Position numbers and translations under genes: made by a program. Shown in pieces: positions 1 to 12,800 of a stretch of 64,000 nucleotides of DNA (position 1 is the stretch's first letter; each line of letters begins with the position of its first letter). Location of the stretch: NCBI GenBank assembly GCA_035041965.1, contig JAPYMA010000207.1:186001-250000 (forward strand). The letters are read 5' to 3'. This DNA comes from Anisakis pegreffii. Lineage: Eukaryota > Nematoda > Chromadorea > Rhabditida > Anisakidae. The notes beneath the pieces were generated by a model that was given only the letters and a program-made list of their open reading frames with translations, was not told the origin of the DNA and did no database searches.

Positions 1-211
1 GAGTTGTTGTCGCATTAGTCGTTTCTGTTTTTTGATATATCAGAATAAAGTTTTCTATGAATATCTAACAAGTTGTAAGGGATATCGAAGATATTTCAAC
101 AATGCCCTCTTTTATTATACGCTCGATGGGAGCGATTCGTGATGCTATTGATATTATATGGTCACAGATGTGAGGCAATGAGGACATTATCTTTAAAGGA
201 TAAATGTTCAG

Positions 212-2522
212 ATGAGTGACAAGAAACGATATTTTTACGAAGTATTCATGGTGATGTTTTGTGTGCTGCCAGTAACCTCATCAATGATTGTCAGCGTTTA
301 TCTTTATCGTTTAACAAGAGAAAAACGTAGTTCAACTGCTTGCAGTGGACAGAATGTGGACACATCCGCATTCAAAAATAAGGTTAATCCCAATAAATTG
401 AACTTTTTAAATTAAACAGCTTCCCACGGACAAGGTCAGTTCCCATTAACTTTAAATTTAATTCGCATGAACTAAACCGCTTCATTAAACTCTTCCCATA
501 AACTTCATCATCCACTTATCACTTCATTTGCTCGGACATTTTTATGTGATACATCATTGGCATTTTCGTGTTTTTGTGATGTTTTTGATGCTGATTCATT
601 TTGATACTTTTCATGTGATAATTTCGTGTAATGATCGAAATTCCCATTATGCATAACTACAATTACAAGGCAATGATTTATGATTGTGTCGTAAAAACTC
701 TTATTGGGTCTTAAAAACTCGGTTCACAAATTTGTTGGTGTCAAATAAAATAACTTTTATCAGTGCTGAGCACTTTTATGATTGATGTAATTGCATCACG
801 TGCGTTTAAGATGAGGTCATTAGTGTTCATATTCGCGACTACTGCTTGGACATCGTTCAGTTTATTGCCATACAGAATCTTTAATATATGTCGAATACAC
901 TTGTTCAACTGGAATGAATTCAACTGTGAACAACGAGCGCAGATGAATTGGCTCGCATGGATTTTACTTTATCTGCTCACCATTAATCCGGTTCGGTATT
1001 TTCATTGTTATGATGTGAACAGTTTCATATATGTATTCATATAAATGATCGCATTAGCGATAGTGATCGCATCAGATCATTGAACAGTATTACAGGTGAT
1101 TAATCCACTTATCACGGCTTTGATATATGCACCATACAGATTAACGATCAAAAAATTCTTGATAAATATTCCGATCGGAAATCGCCCTCTATACAGCTAC
1201 AGAGGAGACGACCAGACTGGCATGAGGTGAGCAGCTCTGATTCTTTGATAACATCTGACCTATTCAGGTGTACTCGATCAGTGTCCTTCATTAGGATCTT
1301 TTACCTGTAAACTCTTTAACGCAGTGGTTCTCATAGGGGGTGAAATTACCCATTTTCGGTAGTCTGGAGGTGTGAAGGGGGTGATGGAGGGGGACGGTAA
1401 ATTAGTATTTCGTGTAGTCAGTACCCAGACATTTTGCCTAAAGACGTTTTGTCCATTAGGCAAAATATCTGTTAAAAAACCGTCCGTTAGGCAACGTATC
1501 TTTAGATAAACTGTCGTTGGGCAAAACGTTATTAGGCAAATTGTCCGGTCACGCGTGCATTCATTATTTTATGATAGAACGCCATTAACTCGGGTATGAA
1601 AATGCGGTTAGTTGAAGGCAACACTCTTCATTCTCCTATTTCTGTGTATCATTAGCTCGTCCGAGCCTAAAACGGTTTTCAATTGTTTTAACAGGGTTTT
1701 CATTCTTTTCCTTGCTGTTGCAATCGCTCTCATAACTTTTATCACCAAAACTATTCTCTTCTGCTAATTTCTCATTCAATTTACTCAACAGTTTAACTCA
1801 AATTCTCATTCTATGAAACGCGCTCTATAATTGATTTTTTGACTGTCGAACGTTGTTGAGCAGTTCAATTCAATTGCTGTATTGTTGATTTCGGCTGTCA
1901 ACACTCGTCAGCAAATAGTACATGCCACGGAATAAGAAGCAGTGAATTAAAATGAGACGAAGTGAATGAGAAAAACTCATCAAGAGAACGATATGCACAT
2001 GAAATAGCTATGAGAATGAATACAACGCGTCTGAAAAGAATGTGTCTGGTCATATCTGACTAAAATTCTTTCTAAAATCATTATTACAGGTGATAGGTCA
2101 TTATCTGTACTAATGTGCTGTTTTTATCACTTGATTTAGTTACATAACCTTCATTCCTTATCGCCTTAATGGCACTCTAGAGCAAGTAAGTAAATAAGTC
2201 CTTATCAGTAGCAATATTATCAGTATACAGCACTTTATTCAGTTACATATCGTCACGAAGAAATCGCAGTCGTCGAAGCTGTTCATCAATCGACCACGAA
2301 ATGAGCGCTCTAAAACGATCGCCCGATATCAGGATAGCAGCTCTCAGTAATAGCGCTACTAATGGTGATGCTTCGACACAACCACTCAACACGCCTCAAA
2401 GCGATTTTTCCTCTGAGAAACCATGCAAAAAAGCGAATGAGCACGTCGGTAAATTCACCTATGTTCAACGCTCCAAAAGCAGTACATATCCACCGCTTGG
2501 GAATGACGCTCAAAACATTTGA
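212..2522 (+). CDS. Rhodopsin-family GPCR, 3' part (TM5 to C-tail); 5' end outside window
   Basis: Four exons join in phase: 212-382, 811-990, 1096-1226 and 2243-2522. Exon 212-382 holds a TM5-like helix (FMVMFCVLPVTSSMIVSVYL) followed by a basic third intracellular loop. Exon 811-990 holds TM6 (FIFATTAW, then LLPYRIFNI) and the start of TM7 (LAWILLYLL). Exon 1096-1226 completes TM7 with an NPxxxxxxY-type end (INPLITALIYAPYR) and helix 8. The last exon is a Ser/Thr- and Arg-rich cytoplasmic tail ending in TAA-free TGA at 2522. TM1-4 would lie upstream of the window. The family call rests on helix pattern and the NP motif; the ligand is unknown, though the layout resembles nematode peptide receptors. 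The donor at 990 (GTTCGG) is weak. The last intron contains a hAT-like repeat. Confidence 0.72.
1322..2048 (-). mobile_element. hAT-like non-autonomous element, copy 1
   Basis: The block starts with the terminal motif CAGTGGTTCTCA at 1322, typical of hAT inverted repeats. Read on the minus strand, it matches copies at 32038-32856 and 42428-43119 over about 700 bp, for example in the subterminal stretch reading CTATGAGAACC on that strand. The far terminus is not recognisable, so this copy looks truncated near 2048. No transposase reading frame is visible. It sits inside the last intron of the GPCR gene. Confidence 0.7.
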
Positions 2523-4243
2523 TTCTTCGATGAATGTTCGTTCCATACAACCATACCATTTTTTGTGCGAACCACACGGCCATTACCTCTCAATCACGGC
2601 AATGAAACCGAATTCGAGGTGATGAAACAAGCCTTCGGAATTTCAAAATCTTCTTTCATCCATCGAAAGCCGTATGCAATCCGATAATGATCATTTATAT
2701 CACCACAGTCTATTGATCATTTTCGGTGAACAATTATCAAATAATGGTTGCGTTGATCATAGATGCAATTTGATCTCGAAAAACATTCTGATCATGCATA
2801 TCTACCAAATAATTTATCAGCTCAAATGCTCGTCGATCGCCGCCAGTTCATCATTATCATGCTCATCACTAGTGCTTATGAACTGAAGTGAATCGTAAGC
2901 CTCATATGACGCTGGAACTACTCCTAAGTACCCATCCAACACACACATATCAATGTTTGTGCGATTGTTTGTGCTGAAAACAAAGTAATCATCAGAGGTG
3001 TGCAATAATGCGCTATTCCGTTAAGTGGCAGAACAGCGGAATAGCCACTCCGCTACTAGCGAAACGCTACTTCCCTAACCAATGAACTAGCAGAGTCGCG
3101 AGTTATTGCTCATCTCTGGTTATCATTGTTATTATTATACCTTCCCATCGGGGGGATTTTAAGAAATTTGACAGATATTAACGAATTTCGACAGTCATTA
3201 TTACTGAATCAAATGTGGAATTTGTAGGTAGGAAGTGATTGATCTGGAACCACACAATCAATAATATCGATGATACTGCTTTTTGTTTTGAATGAAACGG
3301 TTATTTTAATCAGTAGCAATATGCACTGATGTTTGTTTGCTCGTTAGTGAATATTTCGATTGTATACTTCGATGCTCACTTATTCTTATGCTATGCAGCT
3401 TTCTTTGCTTTGTACTTGTTCGTCTATGGAAATATTACAATTTGTGTTGTTATGCATCATTTCAATTCATTTCAGATGGTTGCCAGATTTGAAATATGCC
3501 ACTAGTTTGATTTCGACTTTTTCAAGTACTACACGGGCTGGTAAGCTCAACTCTTCATTGATAAATCAACTGAGTTTGGAGATTTTGATGTTAAAGTTCA
3601 GCTGATCGATTTGTAGGGTTTGTAGAGTCAATAGAAAGGTAGCAAGAACATTGAACAACCAATTGAGTTATAGTGCAACCAATTTTATCGCCTCCTATGT
3701 GCCTGGATATTCGTCAAAGGTATTCATCTAGAACTCGTGCAGCAAACACAGATTAACCATGGATTACTTCTTTGATCCTGGTCAGTATTTCGTAGACCAA
3801 TTGATTCTTGAACTTGGATGATGCAGCTTTTTCACACATTTCTATACATATCGCTTTCGTGCAGAATGAATATTGCAATAAACATTAAGTTATCAGTTTC
3901 ATATATGCATAATGTACAGTTAATAATACCATCGCGAGTTCTTGTTCAATCATTTCATTCGTATTAATGTGTAATCAACGACAGATAGCGTTATCCGAAT
4001 AGCGAATATCCAAAAAACTCACTCTTCTAATTATCACTAATATTATGATCATTACCACTAATCGGCATCATTTCGAATGCATTCCGCATTCAGCAATATG
4101 GCTGCAACCATCGCCATTATCAGAGCAATGAATTTTTTGCTGTAACGCATTGAAATGCCATCGCTGATGCCCCGAAACAATATCTTCATTAATGTCTGGC
4201 AAGAACACTCACGAATACACAACATTTATGGAGCTTCTTCATC
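2523..4243. other. Intergenic spacer between GPCR and MFSD8-like gene
   Basis: The spacer lies between two convergent genes. Only short unsupported reading frames are present, none with a recognisable domain or a coherent splice structure. Both genes end into this region, so it should hold two 3' UTRs. Confidence 0.6.
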
Positions 4244-7200
4244 TTACTCTGGAGGAGTGATGCAAATTGTTGGCACTTCGTTGGACTCAGGAACTGACTG
4301 CAGAGGTGGTGTGACAGACTCAGAAAATGACAACTGAGGTGACGGTAACTCCATACGAACAAGTCGTTGACGACAAATAAGTGTGGCTATGAGTGCCAAT
4401 GCAATCAGTCCACACTGTATTACCATCGGTATGAAATAACCAAACTTCTCGAAAAGCACACTGAAATGCAATTGCTCATCGTATTCATTGCTCCGTTTCT
4501 CATGATGAGACTTGTTCAAATGAGCATTGCACAGAGCGATAACACATGTTCGTTCTTAAGTTCTTATCAGAGTGCACTAAACAGCAAATTGCTTACGTTG
4601 AAATCACTGCCATCGCGCAACGTCCCAAATTTCCGACATCATCGAACAATATCTGAATGGCATCCTGAAAATCAAAACAAGCGTTGTTGATCACAACTCA
4701 CATTCATCAAGCAGTTCCACACTTTCAGAAGATTTGTTTCATTTTCAAGTGAGATTAGTTCAGTGCATGTGCAGCCATGTGAGTTCAGTCGCTTTGCAGA
4801 GATACTTTATAAACTTACTATTAACGAAATATTTTTGAAATTATTTCATAAGTTGTCGTATTTAATGCTCACAGAATAAGATCTGAAACGATCAGTGTGT
4901 TTCACTTAAACACCAATTCAAAAAAAAAGAAAGAATTCAAACAAACCAAATGGATCGGTCCAAGAATCGCCGAAAACAGTGTTCCAGTTGCTTCACCAGC
5001 GATCGCAAACCCGAACCCCAGCAAAACAATTGTCAGAACAATGAAAACGGGCAGAGGAACGATCGTGGAGCTACTGCACCAATCGTATGCTATCGGACAA
5101 ACTCCGGAATAGTGCGCTTTTATAACAGCTGAATTTGCACACACGATAGAACTCACAGAATTTCATTCCTCCGTTATTTAAGCAAAATATTCTTGAGATC
5201 TTTCCGCGAAAATTTTCAGTTTCTCTCGAACACTTCACAGCACACTGAACATTTCAGGTTCATTTTCAAAATTATCAGATCTATTCTCTTCGAAAAAGCT
5301 TACACAAAAAGCGATCCAGAAATGAATCTCGGAAAGCTGCTGACAGCAAATACTTTTTTTCTCATTATTTACAGTTCAGTCAAATGTAGAAATGGTTTCG
5401 AGTTGGTAACATGTTATTGACCTGGCTCGGGATAGTGTGATGGGTAGAATGGCCATGGTATCATGAAAAGATGATAGAGCAACATTATGATCAGTCCGAC
5501 GCAAACAGCTTTACGTCCATCACTGAAACAAATAAATGTTTAAAACGCGAAAGCCATCTTGCTCATTGCTTCTTTTGAGACAGTGTCGATGATGAGCCAT
5601 GATAGCAATCAGCAAACCAGTCATGGATTTTGGTGTAGATGCCAATCGACAATTTTTGCTGGATCTTAAAAATTACTCTACTAAGAGAACCGAAAATGAT
5701 CAATGACTCAGTGATCACAGCAGCCAACATTCAGTGACAAATCGAGTGAATCTGTCTAAGATACAACATACCTTGCACACACAAAAAACTAAAGGATTTC
5801 TTATAAAACACTTACTAATTGTTCGTTTTCTTGAATCCAATTGCTACAAAAACCGCACACATAACCATCGTCGAACCAAAAAGGATGAGACCATCGTAGA
5901 ACAGTGCTTGTTGATCGTCCCAATTATAAAGTGCAATCGAGAACGGAACCATCAACCTATAGTGAGATGAATTATCCGACAAAATTACGAAATCCTCCAA
6001 TGAAATCACTCCGCTGAATTATCTTAATGGACTAAATCGCTCATGATGGATCGCTTGATCAGGGAAGATCGAATTATGTAATATGTAATAAAGACAATCA
6101 CAAAATGGAATCCGCCTGATAATGTGAACATTAAATTCATTTGGTAGGAATAATGTTCTCTAACAGATCAGTACGAAATTTTCACGCAATTCGCTGTAAT
6201 AAACGCTGAACGCAATAGCCGAAAGAAAAAGATTCATTAGGAATGGAAGACTGCTATTTTTAATGATGTTTTATGCTCAAAACGTTTTCCCCTACTGCTC
6301 CCTTTCCCGTAATGCTCATTTAAAATGATTTCGTGAATGGAATGAACTCACCTCATTGTTTGCACATACAAAACTTACACTTCAATATTTACGGCTACGC
6401 ACTGTATCACCAGCCAAATAGCAACGCAAACAGCTGCACCTAATCTATCGAAACAGGGTAGTGTTATGGGTACCGGTGGTTCACCTGAAAGACGAAAACG
6501 CCATCATTGTCAAAAGATTCGGGATATCGCATGATCGGACGACACAAAGTAATGGGATTAGATTTGTGATGATTCGTGAGAATTTTGTAAAAATATTGTA
6601 GATAACGCCACCTGAAATAGAATCATCGCACTTGATACAATACACTGTATGCCCTGAGCAGTAAACTAGACAACTGCAATTTTCTTTCAAGTTCTAACGA
6701 AACTATTAAATATCAGCAAGAATCGTTCAAGTACCAGACTACTAGGCTTTGATTTCGCATCGAATCTGAGAAATAACCGAAGTCTACTGTAAATTTGATG
6801 TGCGAGCAGAAAGACTTGACGACAATTGAGTTAATATGCGATGCGATGTATTATCGGTGGCTGAGTAAAGATTGGGCGAATCATAACAGTAACTGACCAA
6901 AATCAGATATTTCATCGGGAATACTTCTTCGATCGTTCACATCGAAACAACTCAATGCAACAACGGTAACTACACACGAAAGTATGACCATCAAGAATGC
7001 AGGCAGATTGTACATTGTCACCGGTAGTATTCCGAGCATGAAACCCTTTTGTTTCAGAAATGCGCACAGTACCTTCAATTGTTGCGAAAATTTCTTTACG
7101 GTTCAACAAGATCGCATAAAAAATTCGATTAGCATTAGAAAACAGCGATGAATTTGGATTCCAAGCGAACAGTTTCGAAGTTCAGTCAGAATAACACGTT

Positions 7201-8758
7201 TAGAAATGTTGAAAAGTCGATTCAGTTTGGATTTTCTAACAGTGATAGCATCGAACGAAATTTCAGTTCAATCGTATTAGTAAATGAATGGAATCATCCA
7301 GAAAGAAATAATCAAAAAGCATGATTTTGATCGTACCGCAATTACGGGTCCAATCGTCAGACCCAGCATGAACATCGCTAGATCAATCGAGACCTTCCTC
7401 CATCGACAGTCGTGTATACGATCACTCCTGATATTCGCTCGAACAACACTCATATTCCCTCAAAATATGATAATTGCTACCTAGTAATCATCCATTATAG
7501 CAGGGTGGCTATCATGACTAAGCGAGAGCAAAATCTTGGGATAGAATATTGTGAGAATGAACAGAAAAAATGCAAGAATGCCACATGACTGGAAATAAGC
7601 GCTCAGCGATATCAAAATCGGTATTATATTTGCTAATGCAAGCACGAAGTTCGATTGATTGCAGGCATTTGAATTGTACTTCTGCATGATTAAAACATTC
7701 TCAAGCGAAAGTGCCTATAAGCGAGCAAACATGAAAAATTCACCGAAAATGGAAAGACCATTGTTGACTTATTGTGAATTCGAGTCCGAAAATAAAAAAT
7801 TCTAATGAAGTACAAGCAATGTATATACCTGCACCTAAGCCAAAAATGAACCTCGTTACAAGCATTTCCCATTTGCCGGAAGCATAAAGCGGTAACGTCA
7901 CGTAGAGTGCATGAGCTATTCCCATCAGCAGAAAGGCAGTCGCAACTGGACGGTACATTGTTCCGCGCTTTCGGTAAGCGTATTGAAACAGCATCGAGCC
8001 GAACGTTTGACCAAATGGAAACATCGCTACAACCCACCCGTAGAATACCATTTCCGCTCTCGCATCGATCTATAATTCAACAATGCATAGAATTTGTCGC
8101 ATAGAATCCCGACACGTTCCATTCATGCAATCCATCCACATGTGAATTCATTAATTTGGCCTTAACAAGGCTTCCAGGAGACAATGAGCAACTGGAAGCA
8201 TTTCTAGTGCAATATGATGTGCATGTGTCGATTCTGGAAAGCATAATATCTTGTGGTGTCACTCGGGACACAATAGCAAAGTACATATGCACTAACAGTC
8301 TTCAAAAATGGCCACATCGATACGACAAGAACGGAAAATTGAATTCCGTTAAAGAGCTGAAGTGCATAGCAAAACCATTTTTCATTGCGTTGTCTTTTGA
8401 GGATATCCTGCACATCTTCTTCACTGATTGTACTGAAATATATGAAATATAACTCAGATTTGAGATGAACATTGAACTGAATACATAGAGACTTTTTTCA
8501 AACCTTTAGATTATTCCATTTAGATAAATATATTCAGGAAAACTTCTGAAGGAAAATTTGGTCAATGGTATGAAATCAGCAGTACAGTTTAATCGTATTC
8601 ATTAAGGTGACTGGAGTTCTTCTTCATTTAGGAGAATTTTCTTGAAGCCTCGTAACAACGCACTCATTTGGCAGCAGAGATGTTTAGAAGAACCGAAGGA
8701 TAAAGGAGTATAAAATTGATATCGCTCACCGATCTACTGGTCCGCGCATCTGTGCCAT
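4244..8758 (-). CDS. MFSD8: MFSD8/CLN7-like major facilitator transporter
   Basis: Eleven minus-strand exons join in phase to a 512-residue protein, close to the roughly 518 of human MFSD8: 8730-8758, 8297-8432, 7829-8069, 7337-7458, 6898-7093, 6379-6484, 5816-5956, 5422-5522, 4947-5128, 4597-4664 and 4244-4460. In order I see TM1 (FNGIQFSVLVVSMWPFL), a YGWVVAMFPFGQ segment, GLGAGNMSVVRAN, a TMYNLPAFL helix, CFDRLGAAVCVAIW, ALYNWDDQQALFYDG, the lumenal CPIAYDWC motif, GEATGTLFSAILGP and the last helices. Each matches the CLN7 pattern. MFSD8 is a late-endosomal/lysosomal membrane protein reported to act as a chloride channel or transporter. Nematodes carry several paralogues, so strict orthology is not certain. 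Exon 5's start (acceptor AAAG) is the least certain junction. The tail after the last helix is Ser/Pro-rich. Confidence 0.92.
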
Positions 8759-9454
8759 AATTGATGGTGTATATCCTCTAAATTACGTGAATCCAAGACT
8801 CAATTCTCTCGGTCACTACCTCAGAGTGATTAATTCCGATTCACAGAAATGGCGTAGACTGATTGGTGATTGCAATAAACTTTACACAATCGATTGAAAC
8901 GTTCAGCAGACTGAACTGAGTGCACTGAAGTATAAACAGATGTTTGTACTGAATGAATTGCTAAACATATTCAATTGGCTTGTTTGTATATTAGATTTGA
9001 TGTTTGACATATTATCTGTAAGGATTGATAAGGGAATTAAACGAGACTGGTTTGATACAATAAGCATGTTGTTGAGATGCCTAACAATGCAGTTTTTTAG
9101 CACTAAGAGAATTAAATATTATGTAATCATCGTATCATTACGCATAGTGCCATACGCGTACACACAAATACCTGCATGACTCTAAGATTATTTCAAGGAC
9201 ATCGAAGAAATAACATTTTTGCTGCACTTTGCATGTAAATATTTAGCGATCCTCCTTCGAATTATTGCACTACTGAGATACGTGCTAATGAATCATACAA
9301 AAATGTAATCAAAGAAACTGTGAGCAAACCAGCTGGCCAAATTGTTTGCTCATTGAAACCTACACAGAATTGCTTTTGAGGAAACACTCTCAGCTTTACC
9401 AACTACTATATGAATTTGTTTACAGCAGTCCATTTCGCTGAATCTCTAGCTGCA
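8759..9454. other. Upstream spacer of the MFSD8-like gene
   Basis: This is AT-rich non-coding DNA next to the MFSD8-like start codon and presumably holds its promoter. No coding exon could be supported on either strand. Confidence 0.5.
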
Positions 9455-9862
9455 GAAAAATACATATGTTGTTGAACAACTCGACTTTCTTGAGGAGATG
9501 TTACAATTTTCCTAAAGCTATCTCAATGCTATAGCGTTACTATATTCAAGCCTACCGTACTCTCAGGTTTGCCCAGTAACATATCAGTTTTTGTACACCA
9601 TTCGATTCCACGGAACCACTAGATTCAGAAGAACATATATTTTGCCAAACAATTCTGCTTAATTGAGGAGATATAGCTATTTTCCTATAATTGCCTCAAC
9701 TAGCGCAAAGGCGCTTATTCATGCAAATTGATCACTAGAGAGCGATCAATACGTTCATATTAGCAATAGGCGGATTGCGATCTTCGAGCTAACCGTCTTC
9801 TCAGGTTTGCCCGGAAACATGCGAATTTCATTTCACCGTTCGATCCAGCGGAACTTCTAGTT
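9455..9862. repeat. Satellite-like repeat block 1
   Basis: Two diverged units share the box GAGGAGATATAGCTATTTTC (starting near 9494 and 9665). They also share downstream boxes such as CTCAGGTTTGCCC and TTCGATCCAGCGGAAC. The same boxes recur eight times in 14918-16345, so both blocks belong to one repeat family. Confidence 0.75.
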
Positions 9863-12800
9863 ACAAACGTACACGACTGCTTCCATTCGATACTCATTTA
9901 ATTTACGAATTCGAGTTTCTATTTCCAATAGAATTCCATTTTCCCTTAATCTGAGAGTTTCCATACATGCCTTATCTTCGCTAGTAGAGTTAGCTCATTC
10001 TGATCATAAATGATCAGCTCGTTCTTATTATATTTATGATATTCTTATTATATTTTCTTAACGTGCTCGTTATTATTTTAAATGATCTTATATACTTTGA
10101 TTTGACATATCTGATTGGTATTAATTTTCGACTTATTTCTTTAAATTTCGATTCATTTGATTTATTCTTATAAATTTCGATGGAATTTTATTTCCCTTGA
10201 TCCTTCTCAGATCCTGGAGAATGATCTCGACGAAATATCAAGTCTTTTTTCCATTATTATTGGAATTCGTTGACTGGTTGTATGACCTATTAATAAGTGC
10301 GTGGTTTGTCGTTCTGATCATAAACGTGATCATAAATGTGCACTGTTTGAGTGTGTCATCGATCTGTTGATGGTGCCATATCAATTGATCATCACTGATC
10401 GTGCACTGTGGTCGCCTTACTCATAACATCGATGTTTCATTCAGTCTTCATTTACTTCACTTGTGTTTGTTTTGTGCGGTGAATTGATGCTGTGTGTACA
10501 TTTTATTCACGGTTTCAGTTTGTTGATTCATTTTCTGTTAATATTTAGGATTGCGCCGTGGATATTTTTGATAATCTAGTAGTTCGACATGTGCTTCAAA
10601 ATATCAGTATCAATCATTAAACCGTCATTTAATTCTAGGTGGACTCTCGTTTTCGTTATCAGTTTCTTACGGATGACCGGACGCAAGGACCGATGTTGAT
10701 GGCCAAATGAGATTCGGTGGTCAACAAGACATTTGGTGGTCGTGACATGAACAACAAGAAGATTTATCATTTATCAACAACAGTTGCCACAGCAGTATCA
10801 CAGCAGATCAGTACAAAAACAACAGCAGTCATACAACAAGGAAAAGCGATAGATGGCGCGATTGAGCGTCAGGTCAACAGTTTCAACTTAATTTTTATTT
10901 ATCTTCGTTTTCACTAGGCCTCGAATAGATAAACCATGATTGATAAACCTCATTTGTTAACGTTTGTGCCATTGTCTTAACAGGGAGTAAGCAATCGTTA
11001 TGCAATTTTGCACGTCATCCACAAATTTCAGTTATCCCTTAGGAGGAATTCTGGGTGGGAGTATGGTTTCTGAATGCACACGTCCTAAAAATATTATGAC
11101 TCTAGCTATATAAATCATCCATATGATCCCCTGAGAAATGAAAAATAATCTCATTGAAAACATACCATAATAGAGGATGGAAGGAAACCGGATGTCTGAC
11201 TCAAATTCATGGCTTATCGGATTTTGTTTTTCATTTATTCTTTTGTATAGTAAATTAATTGATTTGTAAGAATGTTATCATATTCATTGTTAACAACTGT
11301 TACAAATGTTTTCTTTGTTTATTTATTTATTCTGTACATTAGTCGATGCTGTATCATTTTGCAATTGATACGTGTAGGGCGATGGAGAGACGTGGCACGT
11401 AACGACCCACTTATCTCCGGAGCCAGAGGTAGGGACATGGACTGAATTCAGATATGAGATGTTCCACCCAATTGAATTTTTCAAATGAGTATCTCCTCAT
11501 TCCCATTAATGTGGACTCCGTTACGTGGGGGTATTTTGAACTTCAGAGACATAAAGTTGTCGCATTAGATCAGTCAAATACTAACAAGCATGGCTTGAAC
11601 GTTATCACGAGTTAACTTGGCCTAATGTACGTGTACTTGATACCAATTGACTTGACTGGAACTGACTAGGCTGTAACCATATTAGCTCGTACTTTAGCTT
11701 AACCATAATGTTTAGCTTCTACGCATGATCTAACCGCAGTCATTGAGGCAAACCCCTAGCTGAGGCAAAGCTCTCGAAATTGATCGATTCATAGAGGTAG
11801 ACGTATCACATGAGAAAATATTTAAGCAATTAGTTAAGGGAGGAATTGTAAGTGACATTGATAGCAGCCACACTGGCATAAGAAAAGAACATAACTTCCC
11901 ATGTAAGTAAATTGAGCTCCATAAAAGTAGGGTATGAAGCGCCTTATGAGGTCAGCGGTAGGTCTGGAAAGTTCGCCTGGACCACTCACCTGTAGAGTCG
12001 AGTCGCTAAGTGGTGATTCGAAGACCGTCTTCTTCATAGCGCTATTTAGGGACAGCTGGAACAGGTCTGATGTGATATTATTAGTGTAGTCAATGGTCAT
12101 ACTTAAAAAGCAAATTTTGGTTGCGTGGGTGATCCCAACCCGTCGAGCTGCCAACAAGCGGGGCTAGGTTTAGGTCAATGCGACAGGCGTTCCCCGCCTA
12201 CCGGCAGTCTAGGCGAATCGGGGAGAAACAACTAAAAATATGCAAGCGATGCTTACCCGAGCTTAGCTAGCATTATTCTTCGGAACATATTACGGGCGTT
12301 CCCGGCCCGGGAAAGGCGCCGATTTGACCGGGGATAGGGCTTGCGCGTAAGTTGGCCTGAGTAGTGTCTTCGGGCATTTGCTCAGGTAACGGGGGTTCCC
12401 GGACCCACCGTGCGCACTTTCCCTTAACAGGGGAGAATTATGATCGGGTTGACCATTGACTACGCCTATGAAATCACACTGCTTAGTTTCAATGTTGCTA
12501 AATGCGCTATAAGGAGAAATCTCTCAGGTGTTTGTGGTTACTCGCCGAAGCTTATCTATTAGCTGGCTTCATGATGGTATTCATACAATTCTCTGATGTT
12601 TCCTTATGCCCCTTGCCAGTGTGGTTACTATCCATCACTAATGCTACTAAGGTATATGACAGATTTAAGAAATCCATTCAAATGGGATGCGAAGTATTGC
12701 GAGTTCATCAATTCGTTAAAAAGATGATGTTCAATTATCAATAGATTTTAAGGTCTTCGGCCTTCCCTTTAATAATTGAACGATTTCTAGAGCTTTATCT

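Noticed and set aside
7481..7687. Minus-strand hydrophobic frame inside the MFSD8-like gene
   Set aside because: It lies between exons 3 and 4, which join perfectly without it; its acceptor phase does not fit and it matches no part of MFSD8.
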